Shown here: positions 17,816 to 26,661 of the stretch, one piece after another
How the letters are laid out: every line of letters starts with the position of its first letter
Numbering within the stretch: the stretch's first letter is position 1
Source: Actinocatenispora rupis
GTDB taxonomy: Bacteria > Actinomycetota > Actinomycetes > Mycobacteriales > Micromonosporaceae
Assembly: GCF_016861975.1 (NCBI RefSeq)
Contig: NZ_BOMB01000008.1
Coordinates: 62,001 to 126,000 of the forward strand
Direction of reading: 5' to 3'
DNA length: 64,000 nucleotides
The notes under the pieces: generated by a model
Database searches by the model: none
What the model saw: only the letters and a program-made list of their open reading frames with translations
Told to the model about the DNA's origin: nothing
Made by a program: the position numbers and the translations under genes

Positions 17816-18487
17816 ATGCACTCGATGCCCGAGATCCCACCCACCCCGCCGACCGGCTCGCCCTACGGTCAGCAGCCGCCCTATCCGCCCCGCCCGCCGT
17901 ACGGTGGCGTGCCGATGCCCTCGCCATTCCCGCCCGTTCCGCCGAAGCCTCCGAAGAAGAAGCACACCACGGCGATCGTGCTGTCGGTTGTCGGTGGCGT
18001 CCTGGCGGTCTGCATCGGCGGCAGCATGGTCGCCGCCATCGCCGGCGGCAGCGACCCGACGCCGGAGGAGAAGGCCGCCGCGGCGACCGCCACTGACAAG
18101 GCGCAGCCAGCCGGCACCACGGCCGCCGCGCCAGCGAAGAAGAAGTCCAAGGCGGCGTCGCCGATTCCGACCAAGCCGAAGGCGAAGCCGAAGGTGACCT
18201 TCGAGGTCTCCGGATCGGCGCCGTCCGGGGTCGACACCATGTACGGCACCGACTCCGACAACCGGCAGGGCGGCGACAGCTCGCCGTGGTCGACGACCAT
18301 GACCCGCGACGACTCCGGGAACGTGTCGTACTACTTCCTCACCGCCCAGCTTCAGGGCGGCGGGGACATCACTTGCAAGATCTTGGTGGACGGCAAGGCG
18401 ATCGCCACCGGGCACGCCTCCGGCGGCTACAACATCTGCCAGGCGCAGATCGTCCAGGGCTGGACCGGCGGCTGGAAGAAGGTGTAG
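17816..18487 (+). CDS. MmpS-like proline-rich membrane-anchored protein
   Basis: A 223-residue protein. The N-terminal ~45 residues are Pro-rich (PPYPPRPPYGG), followed by a KKK stop, one membrane helix (TAIVLSVVGGVLAVCIGG), an Ala/Lys/Pro linker, and a C-terminal beta domain with VTFEVSGSAPSGVDTMYGTDSDN and ITCKILVDGKAIATGHASGGY. This layout matches actinobacterial MmpS-type and related lipoprotein-like proteins with an exposed Ig-like domain. An in-frame ATG at 17825 is an alternative start. A strong hairpin follows the gene. It lies in the cryptic element, so it may be cargo. Confidence 0.75.
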   Translation: MHSMPEIPPTPPTGSPYGQQPPYPPRPPYGGVPMPSPFPPVPPKPPKKKHTTAIVLSVVGGVLAVCIGGSMVAAIAGGSDPTPEEKAAAATATDKAQPAGTTAAAPAKKKSKAASPIPTKPKAKPKVTFEVSGSAPSGVDTMYGTDSDNRQGGDSSPWSTTMTRDDSGNVSYYFLTAQLQGGGDITCKILVDGKAIATGHASGGYNICQAQIVQGWTGGWKKV

Positions 18488-18506
18488 CCGGTACTGTCCA
18501 TCAACC

Positions 18507-18539
18507 GTGACCCCCGGGGCCGTTGGCCTCGGGGGTCAC
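18507..18539 (+). terminator. Hairpin after the MmpS-like gene
   Basis: GTGACCCCC (18507-18515) pairs with GGGGGTCAC (18531-18539), extended inward by a GGGGCC/GGCCTC pairing with one mismatch. It starts 19 bp after the stop codon. 18540-18638 holds no recognised gene. Confidence 0.75.
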
Positions 18540-18638
18540 TTCGTCATGTCCAAAGGAGTACTCAGTTCAACAACAGTCACGGGCGACGCGTCGCACTTGC
18601 CCAGTGGCAAGTGCGACAGGTGTGCGCTTTGATCTTGA

Positions 18639-19316
18639 TCAGGGAGTGTTTCTGCACGTCAGGGCTTTGCGTTGCCAGATCGCCTCCCACTGGCACCACC
18701 GACCGTGCTCCGCCACGGCACGCGTCGTGTCGTCCCGCCGCATCGCCAGTACTTCCCGGAAGCCGTCGCCGACCGCCGCGCGCAGCTCGTCCGCCGCGAA
18801 GAAGTGCACCGCCAGCCCGCGCTTCGGCCCCGCCGTGTACCGCACGGTCAGGCCGTCGCCGCGCTCCAGCACCTCGTGCGCCGGCCACACGTCGGTGCCG
18901 ACCGCGTTGACCCGCACGCACAACAGCCCACCTGGTACGACCCGGTCGGCGGCGGCGCGCACGTGGGCCCGGGTGGTCGCGGCGTCGCCGTGCTGGAAGA
19001 CCTGGATGCCGACGACCAACGGGTATCCGCCGGGCGGCAGGGACGCCAGGTCGCCGTGGTGGAGCCGGGCGCCGGGTGCCCGCGCCGCGAGCTGGTCCAG
19101 CGCGGTACGCGACACGTCCAGGCCGGTGAGGTCGAGTCCGCCGGCGAGCAGCGGCAGGAAGTTGCGGCCGTTGCCGCACCCCACGTACAGCCCGGTGGTG
19201 TGGCCGTACCGGTGTGCCGTGGCCAGCACGTCCCGGACGAACGGTACGGGCGGCTCGTCGAGGTAGCGGCCCCGTGCGTACTCCGCGTCCCAGGCGGACG
19301 CCGGATCGTCGGTCAT
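18639..19316 (-). CDS. Class I SAM-dependent methyltransferase with element-derived C-terminus
   Basis: A 225-residue methyltransferase. LYVGCGNGRNFLPLL near residue 43 is the SAM-binding motif I, LTGLDVSRTAL supplies the acidic ribose-binding residue, and QVFQHGD fits motif IV. The substrate is unknown. The last codons after CQWEAIW (18639-18673) come from the inserted element; the presumed native ending RRDGG is stranded at 16172. The gene is divergent from sodX with only 22 bp between starts, so their promoters must overlap. Before insertion it would have lain directly upstream of sodN. Confidence 0.85.
   Translation of the reverse strand: MTDDPASAWDAEYARGRYLDEPPVPFVRDVLATAHRYGHTTGLYVGCGNGRNFLPLLAGGLDLTGLDVSRTALDQLAARAPGARLHHGDLASLPPGGYPLVVGIQVFQHGDAATTRAHVRAAADRVVPGGLLCVRVNAVGTDVWPAHEVLERGDGLTVRYTAGPKRGLAVHFFAADELRAAVGDGFREVLAMRRDDTTRAVAEHGRWCQWEAIWQRKALTCRNTP
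18674..18697. repeat. Direct repeat, right copy (putative attachment site)
   Basis: Exact second copy of the 24-bp sequence at 16189-16212. It lies inside the methyltransferase coding sequence and encodes its CQWEAIW segment. Confidence 0.75.
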
Positions 19317-19338
19317 GCCGCGACGATAGGGTCCGGGT

Positions 19339-19698
19339 GTGACGGTGCTGGGGCGGGTCGGGCTCGCGGTGGCTGCCGCCGCGGCCGGCGCCGTGGTCGG
19401 CCGGCTGGTGGCGCGGACGCGCGCGGTCGCCGTGTCCGGCCCGTCGATGGTGCCGACGCTGCGCGACGGTGACGCGCTGCTGGCGTACCCGGTGGGGCGG
19501 GTGCGGCCGGGTGACGTGGTGATCGCGCGGTTCACCGCCCGGCCGGACCTGCTGGTGGTCAAGCGCGCGGTCCGGCCGTACGGCGGGGGCTGGTGGGTGG
19601 AGGGCGACAACCCGTTCGTCAGCGACGACTCCCGGACGTACGGCGAGGCCGCGGTGCTGGCGCGCGTGATCGTCCGGTACTGGCGCGCCGACGCCTGA
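19339..19698 (+). CDS. sodX: Nickel superoxide dismutase maturation protease
   Basis: A 119-residue membrane-anchored protease of the signal peptidase (S26) type. The N-terminal helix (GLAVAAAAAGAVVGRLV) is followed by the catalytic Ser motif SGPSMVPTL near residue 36, and the general-base Lys lies in LVVKRAV. The GDNPFVSDDSR segment is the conserved box E of signal peptidases. Small S26 homologues of this kind are encoded near sodN and remove the Ni-SOD propeptide to expose His1. Here sodN is 3.3 kb away because of the inserted element. The GTG start at 19339 is 22 bp from the divergent methyltransferase start. Confidence 0.88.
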   Translation: MTVLGRVGLAVAAAAAGAVVGRLVARTRAVAVSGPSMVPTLRDGDALLAYPVGRVRPGDVVIARFTARPDLLVVKRAVRPYGGGWWVEGDNPFVSDDSRTYGEAAVLARVIVRYWRADA

Positions 19699-19943
19699 CC
19701 CGGCCTACCGCGCACGGTGGTGATCGCTGCGCCGCCACGGTTCCACCACGCGGAACGGCGTCCCGGTGTGGTCCCGCGGGCCAGCCGCGCGGGGGAATCG
19801 CGCATGACTGCTGCGCGGAACCTGGGTACACTCGACCGCCTCGGGCCCACCCGCCGCCCGTCCGCCACGTCCGGCCGATCGCCGAGCGTTCTTCCGTCGA
19901 GAGACGGCCTGCCCGTTCACCGCTGCACGGCAAGGAGACGCCC

Positions 19944-21095
<1,152 letters not shown>

Positions 21096-21107
21096 CCGCA
21101 CCGCCGA

Positions 21108-21146
21108 CCGCCGCGTACCGTCGCCGATCCCGGCGGTACGCGGCGG
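21108..21146. terminator. Bidirectional hairpin
   Basis: Arms CCGCCGCGTACCG (21108-21120) and CGGTACGCGGCGG (21134-21146), a perfect 13-bp stem with a 13-nt loop, between the convergent malic enzyme and phosphotransferase genes. Confidence 0.8.
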
Positions 21147-21182
21147 CGCCGTGTCGGTGCAACGGTGCCGTCGGCGGCGCCG

Positions 21183-21995
21183 TCAGGGGACGAGCCGGCG
21201 GGTCCAGTCGGTGAGGCGCCGGCGCAACGTCGTCGGTGTCAGGTCGGTACGCCCCAGCTCGACGTAGTTCGGCGACCAGTCCTCGACGTCCCGCGCGGCC
21301 CTGCCCGCCGCGTACGTGTCCCACAGCGCCAGGTCGTCGACCGGGCCGTACGCGGTGGTGAAGGCGTCGGCGACGGCAGGGTCGTACAGGAGGACGAGGT
21401 CGAGGCGGCACCACGACACGTCGAACCCGCGGGGTGCGCGTGCCGCGCCGGACCAGTCGACGACCCCGGTGAGTTCGGCGCCGGTCCACAGCGTGTTGCC
21501 GGACCAGAAGTCGTGGTGCGTCAGGACTTCCGGCGCGCCGGCGAGCGTCGCCCACCCGTCGCGTACCGCGGCCGGCAGGTACGCGGCCGGCTCCGCCGGG
21601 ATGACGCGGCGCCGTCCGGTGGGGTCGCCGGCGTGGATCCGGGCCAGGACGCGACCGAGCCGTTCCGCCCACCGGTACGGGTCGGCGGGCGTGATGTCCG
21701 GCCGCCCCGGCACCCGGGTGACGAGGATCGCGGGCCGGCCGGCGTGCGTACCGTCCGGGTCGGCGGCGACCAGCGCGGGGGCCAGCCCGTCGAGTCCGGC
21801 CAGTCGCGCCAGCACGTCCGCCTCCCGGTGTACGGCGGGGTCACCGGGCGGGAACGTCCGCAGTACGAGCTGCCGCCCGTCGCCGGTTCGTACCAGGGTG
21901 GTGGCGGCGTGCGTACCGCCGGGCAGTGGCCGTACGGGGTGCAGGTCGGTACCGCAGGCAGCGGCGGCCCAGGCGAGTGCGGCGGGTGCGGTCAC
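21183..21995 (-). CDS. Aminoglycoside phosphotransferase-family kinase
   Basis: A 270-residue APH/choline-kinase fold protein. HHDFWSGNTLW is the catalytic H-x-D-x4-N loop and GVVDWSGAARAPRGFDVSW is the metal-binding DxD/DFG equivalent. The nucleotide pocket lies in LVLRTFPPGDPAVHREADVL. Such proteins phosphorylate small hydroxylated molecules. Nothing in the context shows that this one confers drug resistance. The GTG at 21995 is chosen because the frame further upstream is antisense to the exporter gene. Confidence 0.85.
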   Translation of the reverse strand: MTAPAALAWAAAACGTDLHPVRPLPGGTHAATTLVRTGDGRQLVLRTFPPGDPAVHREADVLARLAGLDGLAPALVAADPDGTHAGRPAILVTRVPGRPDITPADPYRWAERLGRVLARIHAGDPTGRRRVIPAEPAAYLPAAVRDGWATLAGAPEVLTHHDFWSGNTLWTGAELTGVVDWSGAARAPRGFDVSWCRLDLVLLYDPAVADAFTTAYGPVDDLALWDTYAAGRAARDVEDWSPNYVELGRTDLTPTTLRRRLTDWTRRLVP

Positions 21996-22045
21996 CCGGG
22001 CATCCTCGCCGCACGTCGTGCCGGCCACCACCCGATTCCCCGGCG

Positions 22046-22663
22046 TCAGGCGACGAGCGGGGCGACGAGCAGCGCGGCGACCGCGAGCATGATCAGCGCG
22101 ATGGCGCCGTCGAGGACGCGCCAGGTGGCCGGGCGGGAGAACAGCGGGCGGAGCAGACCCGCGCCGTACCCGAGGGCGACGAACCAGATCGTGCTCGCCA
22201 CGACCGCCCCCGCCCCGAACCACCACCGGTACGCGCCGTGCGTCGCGGCCACCGATCCCAGCAGTACCACGGTGTCCAGGTAGACGTGCGGGTTGAGCCA
22301 GGTCAGCGCGAGGCTGGTGGCGAGGACGGCGGGCAGCGCGACTCGCCGGCCCGTGGTCTCGGCGGCGAGCACGCCGGGACGCAGCGCGCGCCGCGCCGCG
22401 AGCACCGCGTACCCGAGGAGGAAGGCGGCGCCGGCGATCCGGGCGGCGACGAGGACCTGCGGCAGGGCGCGGACGACGGCGCCGAGCCCGCCGACCCCCG
22501 CCGCGATGAGTACCACGTCGGACGCCGTGCACACCACGACCACCACCGCCACGTACTCCCGGCGCAGGCCCTGGCGCAGTACGAAAGCGTTCTGCGCGCC
22601 GATCGCGACGATCAGGGACAGGCCGAAGCCGAGGCCGGACAGGGCGGCGAGCAGCGTGGTCAC
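22046..22663 (-). CDS. lysE: LysE/ArgO-family amino acid exporter
   Basis: A 205-residue membrane protein with six hydrophobic segments. It starts with the diagnostic LSGLGFGLSLIVAIGAQNAFVLRQGL of lysine/arginine exporters, and LTWLNPHVYLDTVVLLG is the second family signature. It exports basic amino acids when intracellular levels rise. It is divergent from a LysG/ArgP-type regulator with ~70 bp between starts, the classical lysE-lysG arrangement. The start is GTG at 22663. Confidence 0.93.
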   Translation of the reverse strand: MTTLLAALSGLGFGLSLIVAIGAQNAFVLRQGLRREYVAVVVVVCTASDVVLIAAGVGGLGAVVRALPQVLVAARIAGAAFLLGYAVLAARRALRPGVLAAETTGRRVALPAVLATSLALTWLNPHVYLDTVVLLGSVAATHGAYRWWFGAGAVVASTIWFVALGYGAGLLRPLFSRPATWRVLDGAIALIMLAVAALLVAPLVA

Positions 22664-22679
22664 GCGTACCAGCCTGGGT

Positions 22680-22735
22680 CCGGTACGGCCGATCGTCCAG
22701 CTAATGTTTCTGCACCCGCGTTAGAGTTGCTAACG
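22680..22735. promoter_or_regulatory. lysE-lysG divergent control region
   Basis: On the plus strand TAGAGT at 22722-22727 fits a -10 box and places transcription start at or near the ATG of lysG, so its mRNA may be leaderless. CTAA and TTAG half-sites (22701 and 22721), with AT-rich sequence between them, could be the LysR-type operator. The boxes are read by eye. Confidence 0.5.
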
Positions 22736-23617
22736 ATGGACCTGGACCTGCCGCAGCTCCACGCGCTCGCCGCGGCCGTCGACGAGGGATCGTTCGACGC
22801 CGCCGCCCGGGTGCTGTCCGTGACGCCGTCCGCGGTCAGCCAGCGCATCAAGGCACTGGAGGCCACCGCCGGACAGGTGCTGCTGCTGCGCGGCAAACCG
22901 GTGCAGATCACCGAGGTCGGCCAGGCGTACCTGCGGCTCGCCCGCCAGATCACCGCGCTCACCAGCGAGCTCGGCGCCACCACCGGACGCCCCGACGCCC
23001 GGCCCGTCGTCGCCCTAGCCGTCAACGGCGACTCCCTCGGCACCTGGGTACTCCCGGCACTCGCACCGCTCGCCGGCGAGACGTGCTTCGACATCCGGCG
23101 CGAGGACCAGGACCACTCCGCCGCACTGCTCCGCCAGGGCGTCGTGATGGCCGCGATCACCACCGCCGCCCGACCGGTACAGGGCTGCCGGGTCAGCCGC
23201 CTCGGCGTGATGCGCTACAGGCCCATGGCCAGCCCCGCGTACGTGGCGCGCTGGCTGCCCGACGGGCCCACCCTCGACGCGCTCGCCGCCGCGCCCCTGC
23301 TGGTGTTCGACCGCCGCGACGAGTTGCAGGACACGTACCTGCGGCGCCGCACCCGCCGGCGCCTCGACCCGCCACGCCACCACATCCCGTCCACCGCAGA
23401 CTTCGGTACCGCGGTCCGGCTCGGCATGGGCTGGGGGATGCTGCCCGAGGAGCAGAGCGCCGACGCCGAACACGCCGGCGACCTCGTCGACATCGACCCC
23501 GGCCGGCACGTCGACGTCGCACTCAACTGGCAACAGTGGTCCCTGCGTACGGTCGCGCTCGACCGCACCGCCGACGCGATCCGCGCCGCCGCCCGCGTAC
23601 ACCTCCGCCGCCGGTGA
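22736..23617 (+). CDS. lysG: LysR-family regulator of the lysE exporter (LysG/ArgP type)
   Basis: A 293-residue LysR-type regulator. The winged HTH is at residues ~4-60 (LPQLHALAAAVDEGSFDAAARVL and SAVSQRIKALE). The ligand-binding domain includes NGDSLGTWVLPAL, a segment typical of ArgP/LysG. These regulators activate lysE when lysine or arginine accumulate, and the divergent position to lysE supports that role. The ATG at 22736 is the first codon after a likely -10 box. Confidence 0.92.
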   Translation: MDLDLPQLHALAAAVDEGSFDAAARVLSVTPSAVSQRIKALEATAGQVLLLRGKPVQITEVGQAYLRLARQITALTSELGATTGRPDARPVVALAVNGDSLGTWVLPALAPLAGETCFDIRREDQDHSAALLRQGVVMAAITTAARPVQGCRVSRLGVMRYRPMASPAYVARWLPDGPTLDALAAAPLLVFDRRDELQDTYLRRRTRRRLDPPRHHIPSTADFGTAVRLGMGWGMLPEEQSADAEHAGDLVDIDPGRHVDVALNWQQWSLRTVALDRTADAIRAAARVHLRRR

Positions 23618-23636
23618 CCCCTCGCGTGCAGTCGGG

Positions 23637-24164
23637 TCAGTCGCAGGTGCCGTAGCGGCCGCGGTGGAACAGCAGCGGCGGGTGGGTCGAGTCGGCGGCG
23701 ATCGCGCGTACCCGGGCGAGGGCGAAGTCGTGGTCGCCGGCCGGGGTGACCGACTCGATGGAGCAGTCCAGCCAGGCGACCGCGCCGACGAGGACGGGGG
23801 CGCCGGTGACCGGGGCCGGCCGCACCGGTACGTCCCGGAAACGGTCGGTGCCGGGCGAGGCGAACGTCCGCGCGAGCGCCTCCTGGTGGGCGCCGAGCAC
23901 GTTCACGCAGAAGCCGCCGGCGTGCCGGATCACCGGCCACGAACCGGACGTGTGCGCCGGGAAGAACCCGACCAGCGGCGGACGCAGCGACACCGACGTG
24001 AACGAGTTGACGGCGAGGCCGACCGGGCCGTCCGGGCCGAGCGCCGTCACGATCGTCACCCCGGTCGGGAAGTGCCCGAGAACCCGCCGGTACTCCGCCG
24101 GCTCCGGTCCGGTGGCGGCGGTGAGCGAGACGCCCGGTTCGCTGTCTGACGGCACGACTGCCAT
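23637..24164 (-). CDS. Flavin reductase domain protein
   Basis: A 175-residue protein of the flavin reductase/HpaC family, which supplies reduced FMN or FAD to a partner monooxygenase. Visible features are LGHFPTGVTIVTALGPDGPVGL at the N-terminus, NSFTSVSLRPPLVGFFP for flavin binding, and GGFCVNVLGAHQEALARTFA, with HDFALARVRAI near the C-terminus. No monooxygenase lies adjacent, so the partner is unknown. It is divergent from an MDR reductase gene with ~75 bp between them. Confidence 0.9.
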   Translation of the reverse strand: MAVVPSDSEPGVSLTAATGPEPAEYRRVLGHFPTGVTIVTALGPDGPVGLAVNSFTSVSLRPPLVGFFPAHTSGSWPVIRHAGGFCVNVLGAHQEALARTFASPGTDRFRDVPVRPAPVTGAPVLVGAVAWLDCSIESVTPAGDHDFALARVRAIAADSTHPPLLFHRGRYGTCD

Positions 24165-24240
24165 TAGATCTCAAACATCCGGGCGTGGCACGTGACGATC
24201 CGCACTGCGGGAGGTCACCGGCGTTGCTAGCGTGCGGGCC

Positions 24241-25206
24241 ATGCTCGCCGCCTACGCAGAACGTATCGATCCGGACGATCCGCTGTCGGGCCTCGCGGTC
24301 GGCCAGCGCCCAGAACCGGACGTACCGGATGGGTGGGTGACGGTCGACGTGACCGCCACCGCCCTCAACCACCACGACCTGTGGTCACTGCGCGGCGTCG
24401 GGCTGTCCGCCGAGGCGCTGCCGATGATCCTCGGCTGCGACGCCGCCGGTACCGACCCGGACGGCAACCCCGTCGTGGTGCACGCGGTCGTCGGCGACCC
24501 GGCGGCGGGCGACGGCGACGAGACGCTCGACCCGAAACGCAGCCTGCTGTCCGAGCGGTACCCGGGGACGCTCGCGGAACGGCTCGCCGTGCCGCGGCGC
24601 AATCTCGTACCGCTGCCGGCGGGGTTGACGCCGGCGGAGGCGGCGTGCCTGCCGACGTCCTGGCTCACCGCGTACCGGATGCTGACGACGCGCGGGCGGC
24701 TGCCCGAGGGCGGCAGCGTCCTGGTGCAGGGCGCCGGCGGCGGGGTGGCCACCGCGGCGGTGGTACTCGCCGGCGCGCTCGGCGCCCGGGTGTACGCGAC
24801 GAGCCGCGACGCGACCAAGCGGGAACGGGTCGCCGCGCTCGGCGCCGAGGCGTACAAGCCGGGTGCCCGGCTGCCGGAACGCGTCGACGTGGTCATCGAA
24901 ACCGTCGGCGAGGCGACGCTGGACCACTCGCTCAAGTGCGCGAAGCCGGGCGGCCGGATCGTCGTCGCCGGCGCGACCAGCGGCCACCTGCCGACCGTCG
25001 ACCTGCGCCGGATCTTCTTCCTCCAGCTCGAACTCGTCGGCGCCACGATGGGCACCCGGGACGAACTCGCCGACCTGCTGGACCTGTTGGTACGGCGGGA
25101 CATCCACCCGGTCATCGACTCGCACCACGCGCTGTCCGACGCGCGTGCCGCGTTCGCCCGGCTGGCGTCCGGCGACGCCTTCGGCAAGGTCGTCCTCACC
25201 CCCTGA
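24241..25206 (+). CDS. Zinc-independent MDR oxidoreductase (quinone oxidoreductase-like)
   Basis: A 321-residue medium-chain dehydrogenase/reductase. The N-terminal GroES-like domain has TALNHHDLWSLRGVG. The Rossmann domain carries VLVQGAGGGVATAAVVLAGALGARVYATS for NADPH. The structural-zinc cysteines are absent. It reduces quinones or enones using NADPH; the substrate is unknown. GTG at 24232, three codons upstream in the same frame, is an alternative start. Confidence 0.88.
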   Translation: MLAAYAERIDPDDPLSGLAVGQRPEPDVPDGWVTVDVTATALNHHDLWSLRGVGLSAEALPMILGCDAAGTDPDGNPVVVHAVVGDPAAGDGDETLDPKRSLLSERYPGTLAERLAVPRRNLVPLPAGLTPAEAACLPTSWLTAYRMLTTRGRLPEGGSVLVQGAGGGVATAAVVLAGALGARVYATSRDATKRERVAALGAEAYKPGARLPERVDVVIETVGEATLDHSLKCAKPGGRIVVAGATSGHLPTVDLRRIFFLQLELVGATMGTRDELADLLDLLVRRDIHPVIDSHHALSDARAAFARLASGDAFGKVVLTP

Positions 25207-25223
25207 CCGGCGCCGCCCGATCG

Positions 25224-26567
25224 TCAGGTACGGGCGGGTGCCGTGGTGTCGGCCGGGCCGTCCGGGACGGCGTCGCCCACCGGTACGGCGGGGTCGGTCG
25301 TGTCGTCGGTCAGCCCGTCCTGGGCCTGGGTGAGCCGGCCGCGCAGGGTGAAGAACGCGCTGCCGCCGAGCACGCTGCCGCCGACGCACAGCACGACCCA
25401 CCCGATGCCGTGCGCGCGCGACACCAGCAGTCCGGCCAGCGCGGGGCCGGCGATGCCCGAGATCGTCCACATCATGCCGGCGAGCGCGTTGTACCGGCCG
25501 CGGACGCGTTCGTCGGCGAGGCCGTTGACCAGGGCCGGCATGACCGGTGCCCAGATCGTCTCGCCGGCGCCGAACACCGCGAGCCCGAGTACGACGCAGC
25601 CGGCGGCGAGCCAGCGGTCGGTGAACGCGCCGGACGCCGCGACCACGGCCCACCCGGCCGCCCAGATCAGCCCCGCCATGCCCAACGCCGTCGTACGCCG
25701 GCGGCCGGTGACGAGCTTCAGCGTGACGAGCTGCCCGGCCACGATGACGGCGGTGTTCGCCGCGAACGCCCAGCCGAGGACCCGCGCCGGCACGTCCGCC
25801 TGGTTCACCGCGTACGCCGTGAAACCGGTCTCGACCTGCGCGTACGCACAGGTCATGAGGAGGGTGCCGACGCCGACGACGAGCAGCAGGGTGCGGTCGC
25901 GCAGCACGATCCGCCAGCCGGGCGGCTTCTCGTCGGCGGGGGTGTCCGGGTCGGCGACGAGCCGGCCGGTGCCGCGCGGCAGGAACAGCAGCACCACGAT
26001 GAATCCCGCGTAGGTCAGCGCGTCGATCCGGTAGAGCCACTCGAAACTGGCCGGGTTGGACAGGTTCACGAGGGCGGAGGCGACGAGGCCGCCGATCCCG
26101 AACCCGGCGTTCATCAACATGAACTGCATCCCGTACGCCCGCTGGCGGGCCGGCGCGGGGACCATCCGGGTGATCAGCGCCGCGGTGCCGGGGAACGTCG
26201 CGCAGTTGAACACCGCGCACCAGGTCGCGACGAGTACGGCGGAGAGCTGGGAGTGGATGGTCGCCACCAGCGCCATCCCGACCGCCTCGCCGACCAGGCC
26301 GACGAGCAGCACGGTGCGCGGGCCGAACCGGTCGATCAGCGTGCCGACCAGCGGTGACACGCCGAGCATCACCACGCCCATCCACGACATCAGCAGACCC
26401 ACGTTCGTCGGCGGCAGCCCGCGCACCTGCGTCAGGTAGACGAACAGGTACGGCATGGACATGCCGCTGCCGAGCGCGGAGAAGGCGATGCCGAGGAACA
26501 GCCGGCGGACCAGCGGCGGGATGCCGGGTCGGGCGGCCGTGTCGGACGGGGCGGCGGAAGCTGTCAT
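25224..26567 (-). CDS. MFS transporter
   Basis: A 447-residue major facilitator protein with twelve hydrophobic segments. GTLIDRFGPRTVLLVG in the loop between helices 2 and 3 is the MFS motif A. The early MSMPYLFVYLTQVRGLPPTNVGLLMS and the short central loop are typical of drug-efflux or unknown-function members. The ATG at 26567 gives a short cytoplasmic N-terminus. It follows pta on the same strand after ~95 bp, but there is no functional link to infer. Confidence 0.9.
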   Translation of the reverse strand: MTASAAPSDTAARPGIPPLVRRLFLGIAFSALGSGMSMPYLFVYLTQVRGLPPTNVGLLMSWMGVVMLGVSPLVGTLIDRFGPRTVLLVGLVGEAVGMALVATIHSQLSAVLVATWCAVFNCATFPGTAALITRMVPAPARQRAYGMQFMLMNAGFGIGGLVASALVNLSNPASFEWLYRIDALTYAGFIVVLLFLPRGTGRLVADPDTPADEKPPGWRIVLRDRTLLLVVGVGTLLMTCAYAQVETGFTAYAVNQADVPARVLGWAFAANTAVIVAGQLVTLKLVTGRRRTTALGMAGLIWAAGWAVVAASGAFTDRWLAAGCVVLGLAVFGAGETIWAPVMPALVNGLADERVRGRYNALAGMMWTISGIAGPALAGLLVSRAHGIGWVVLCVGGSVLGGSAFFTLRGRLTQAQDGLTDDTTDPAVPVGDAVPDGPADTTAPART

Positions 26568-26661
26568 GGCCCGCGCATCGTCGCACCGGGGTACGACGGC
26601 GCGGCAGCGAATAACGCCGCCACCCGCGCGCGCTGTCAGCAGCGTCACTCCGTACCGGGGG

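Larger units (their letters stand above)
16189..18697. mobile_element. Cryptic integrated element in a methyltransferase gene
   Basis: About 2.5 kb bounded by 24-bp exact direct repeats lying within the last codons of a methyltransferase gene. The cargo comprises two phage-lysis-like small proteins (16615-17291), a small membrane protein and an MmpS-like protein. No integrase, recombinase or replication gene is visible, so it is a deletion relic or is mobilised in trans. The element supplies a new 3' end for the methyltransferase (QRKALTCRNTP). 16213-16614 contains no convincing gene, only short repeats such as TGTGCGACGGATG (twice) and GATCTTGA. Confidence 0.65.

Noticed and set aside
21183-21995. 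Aminoglycoside resistance gene
   Set aside because: The kinase fold is clear, but the family is broad and nothing in the context links it to an antibiotic.
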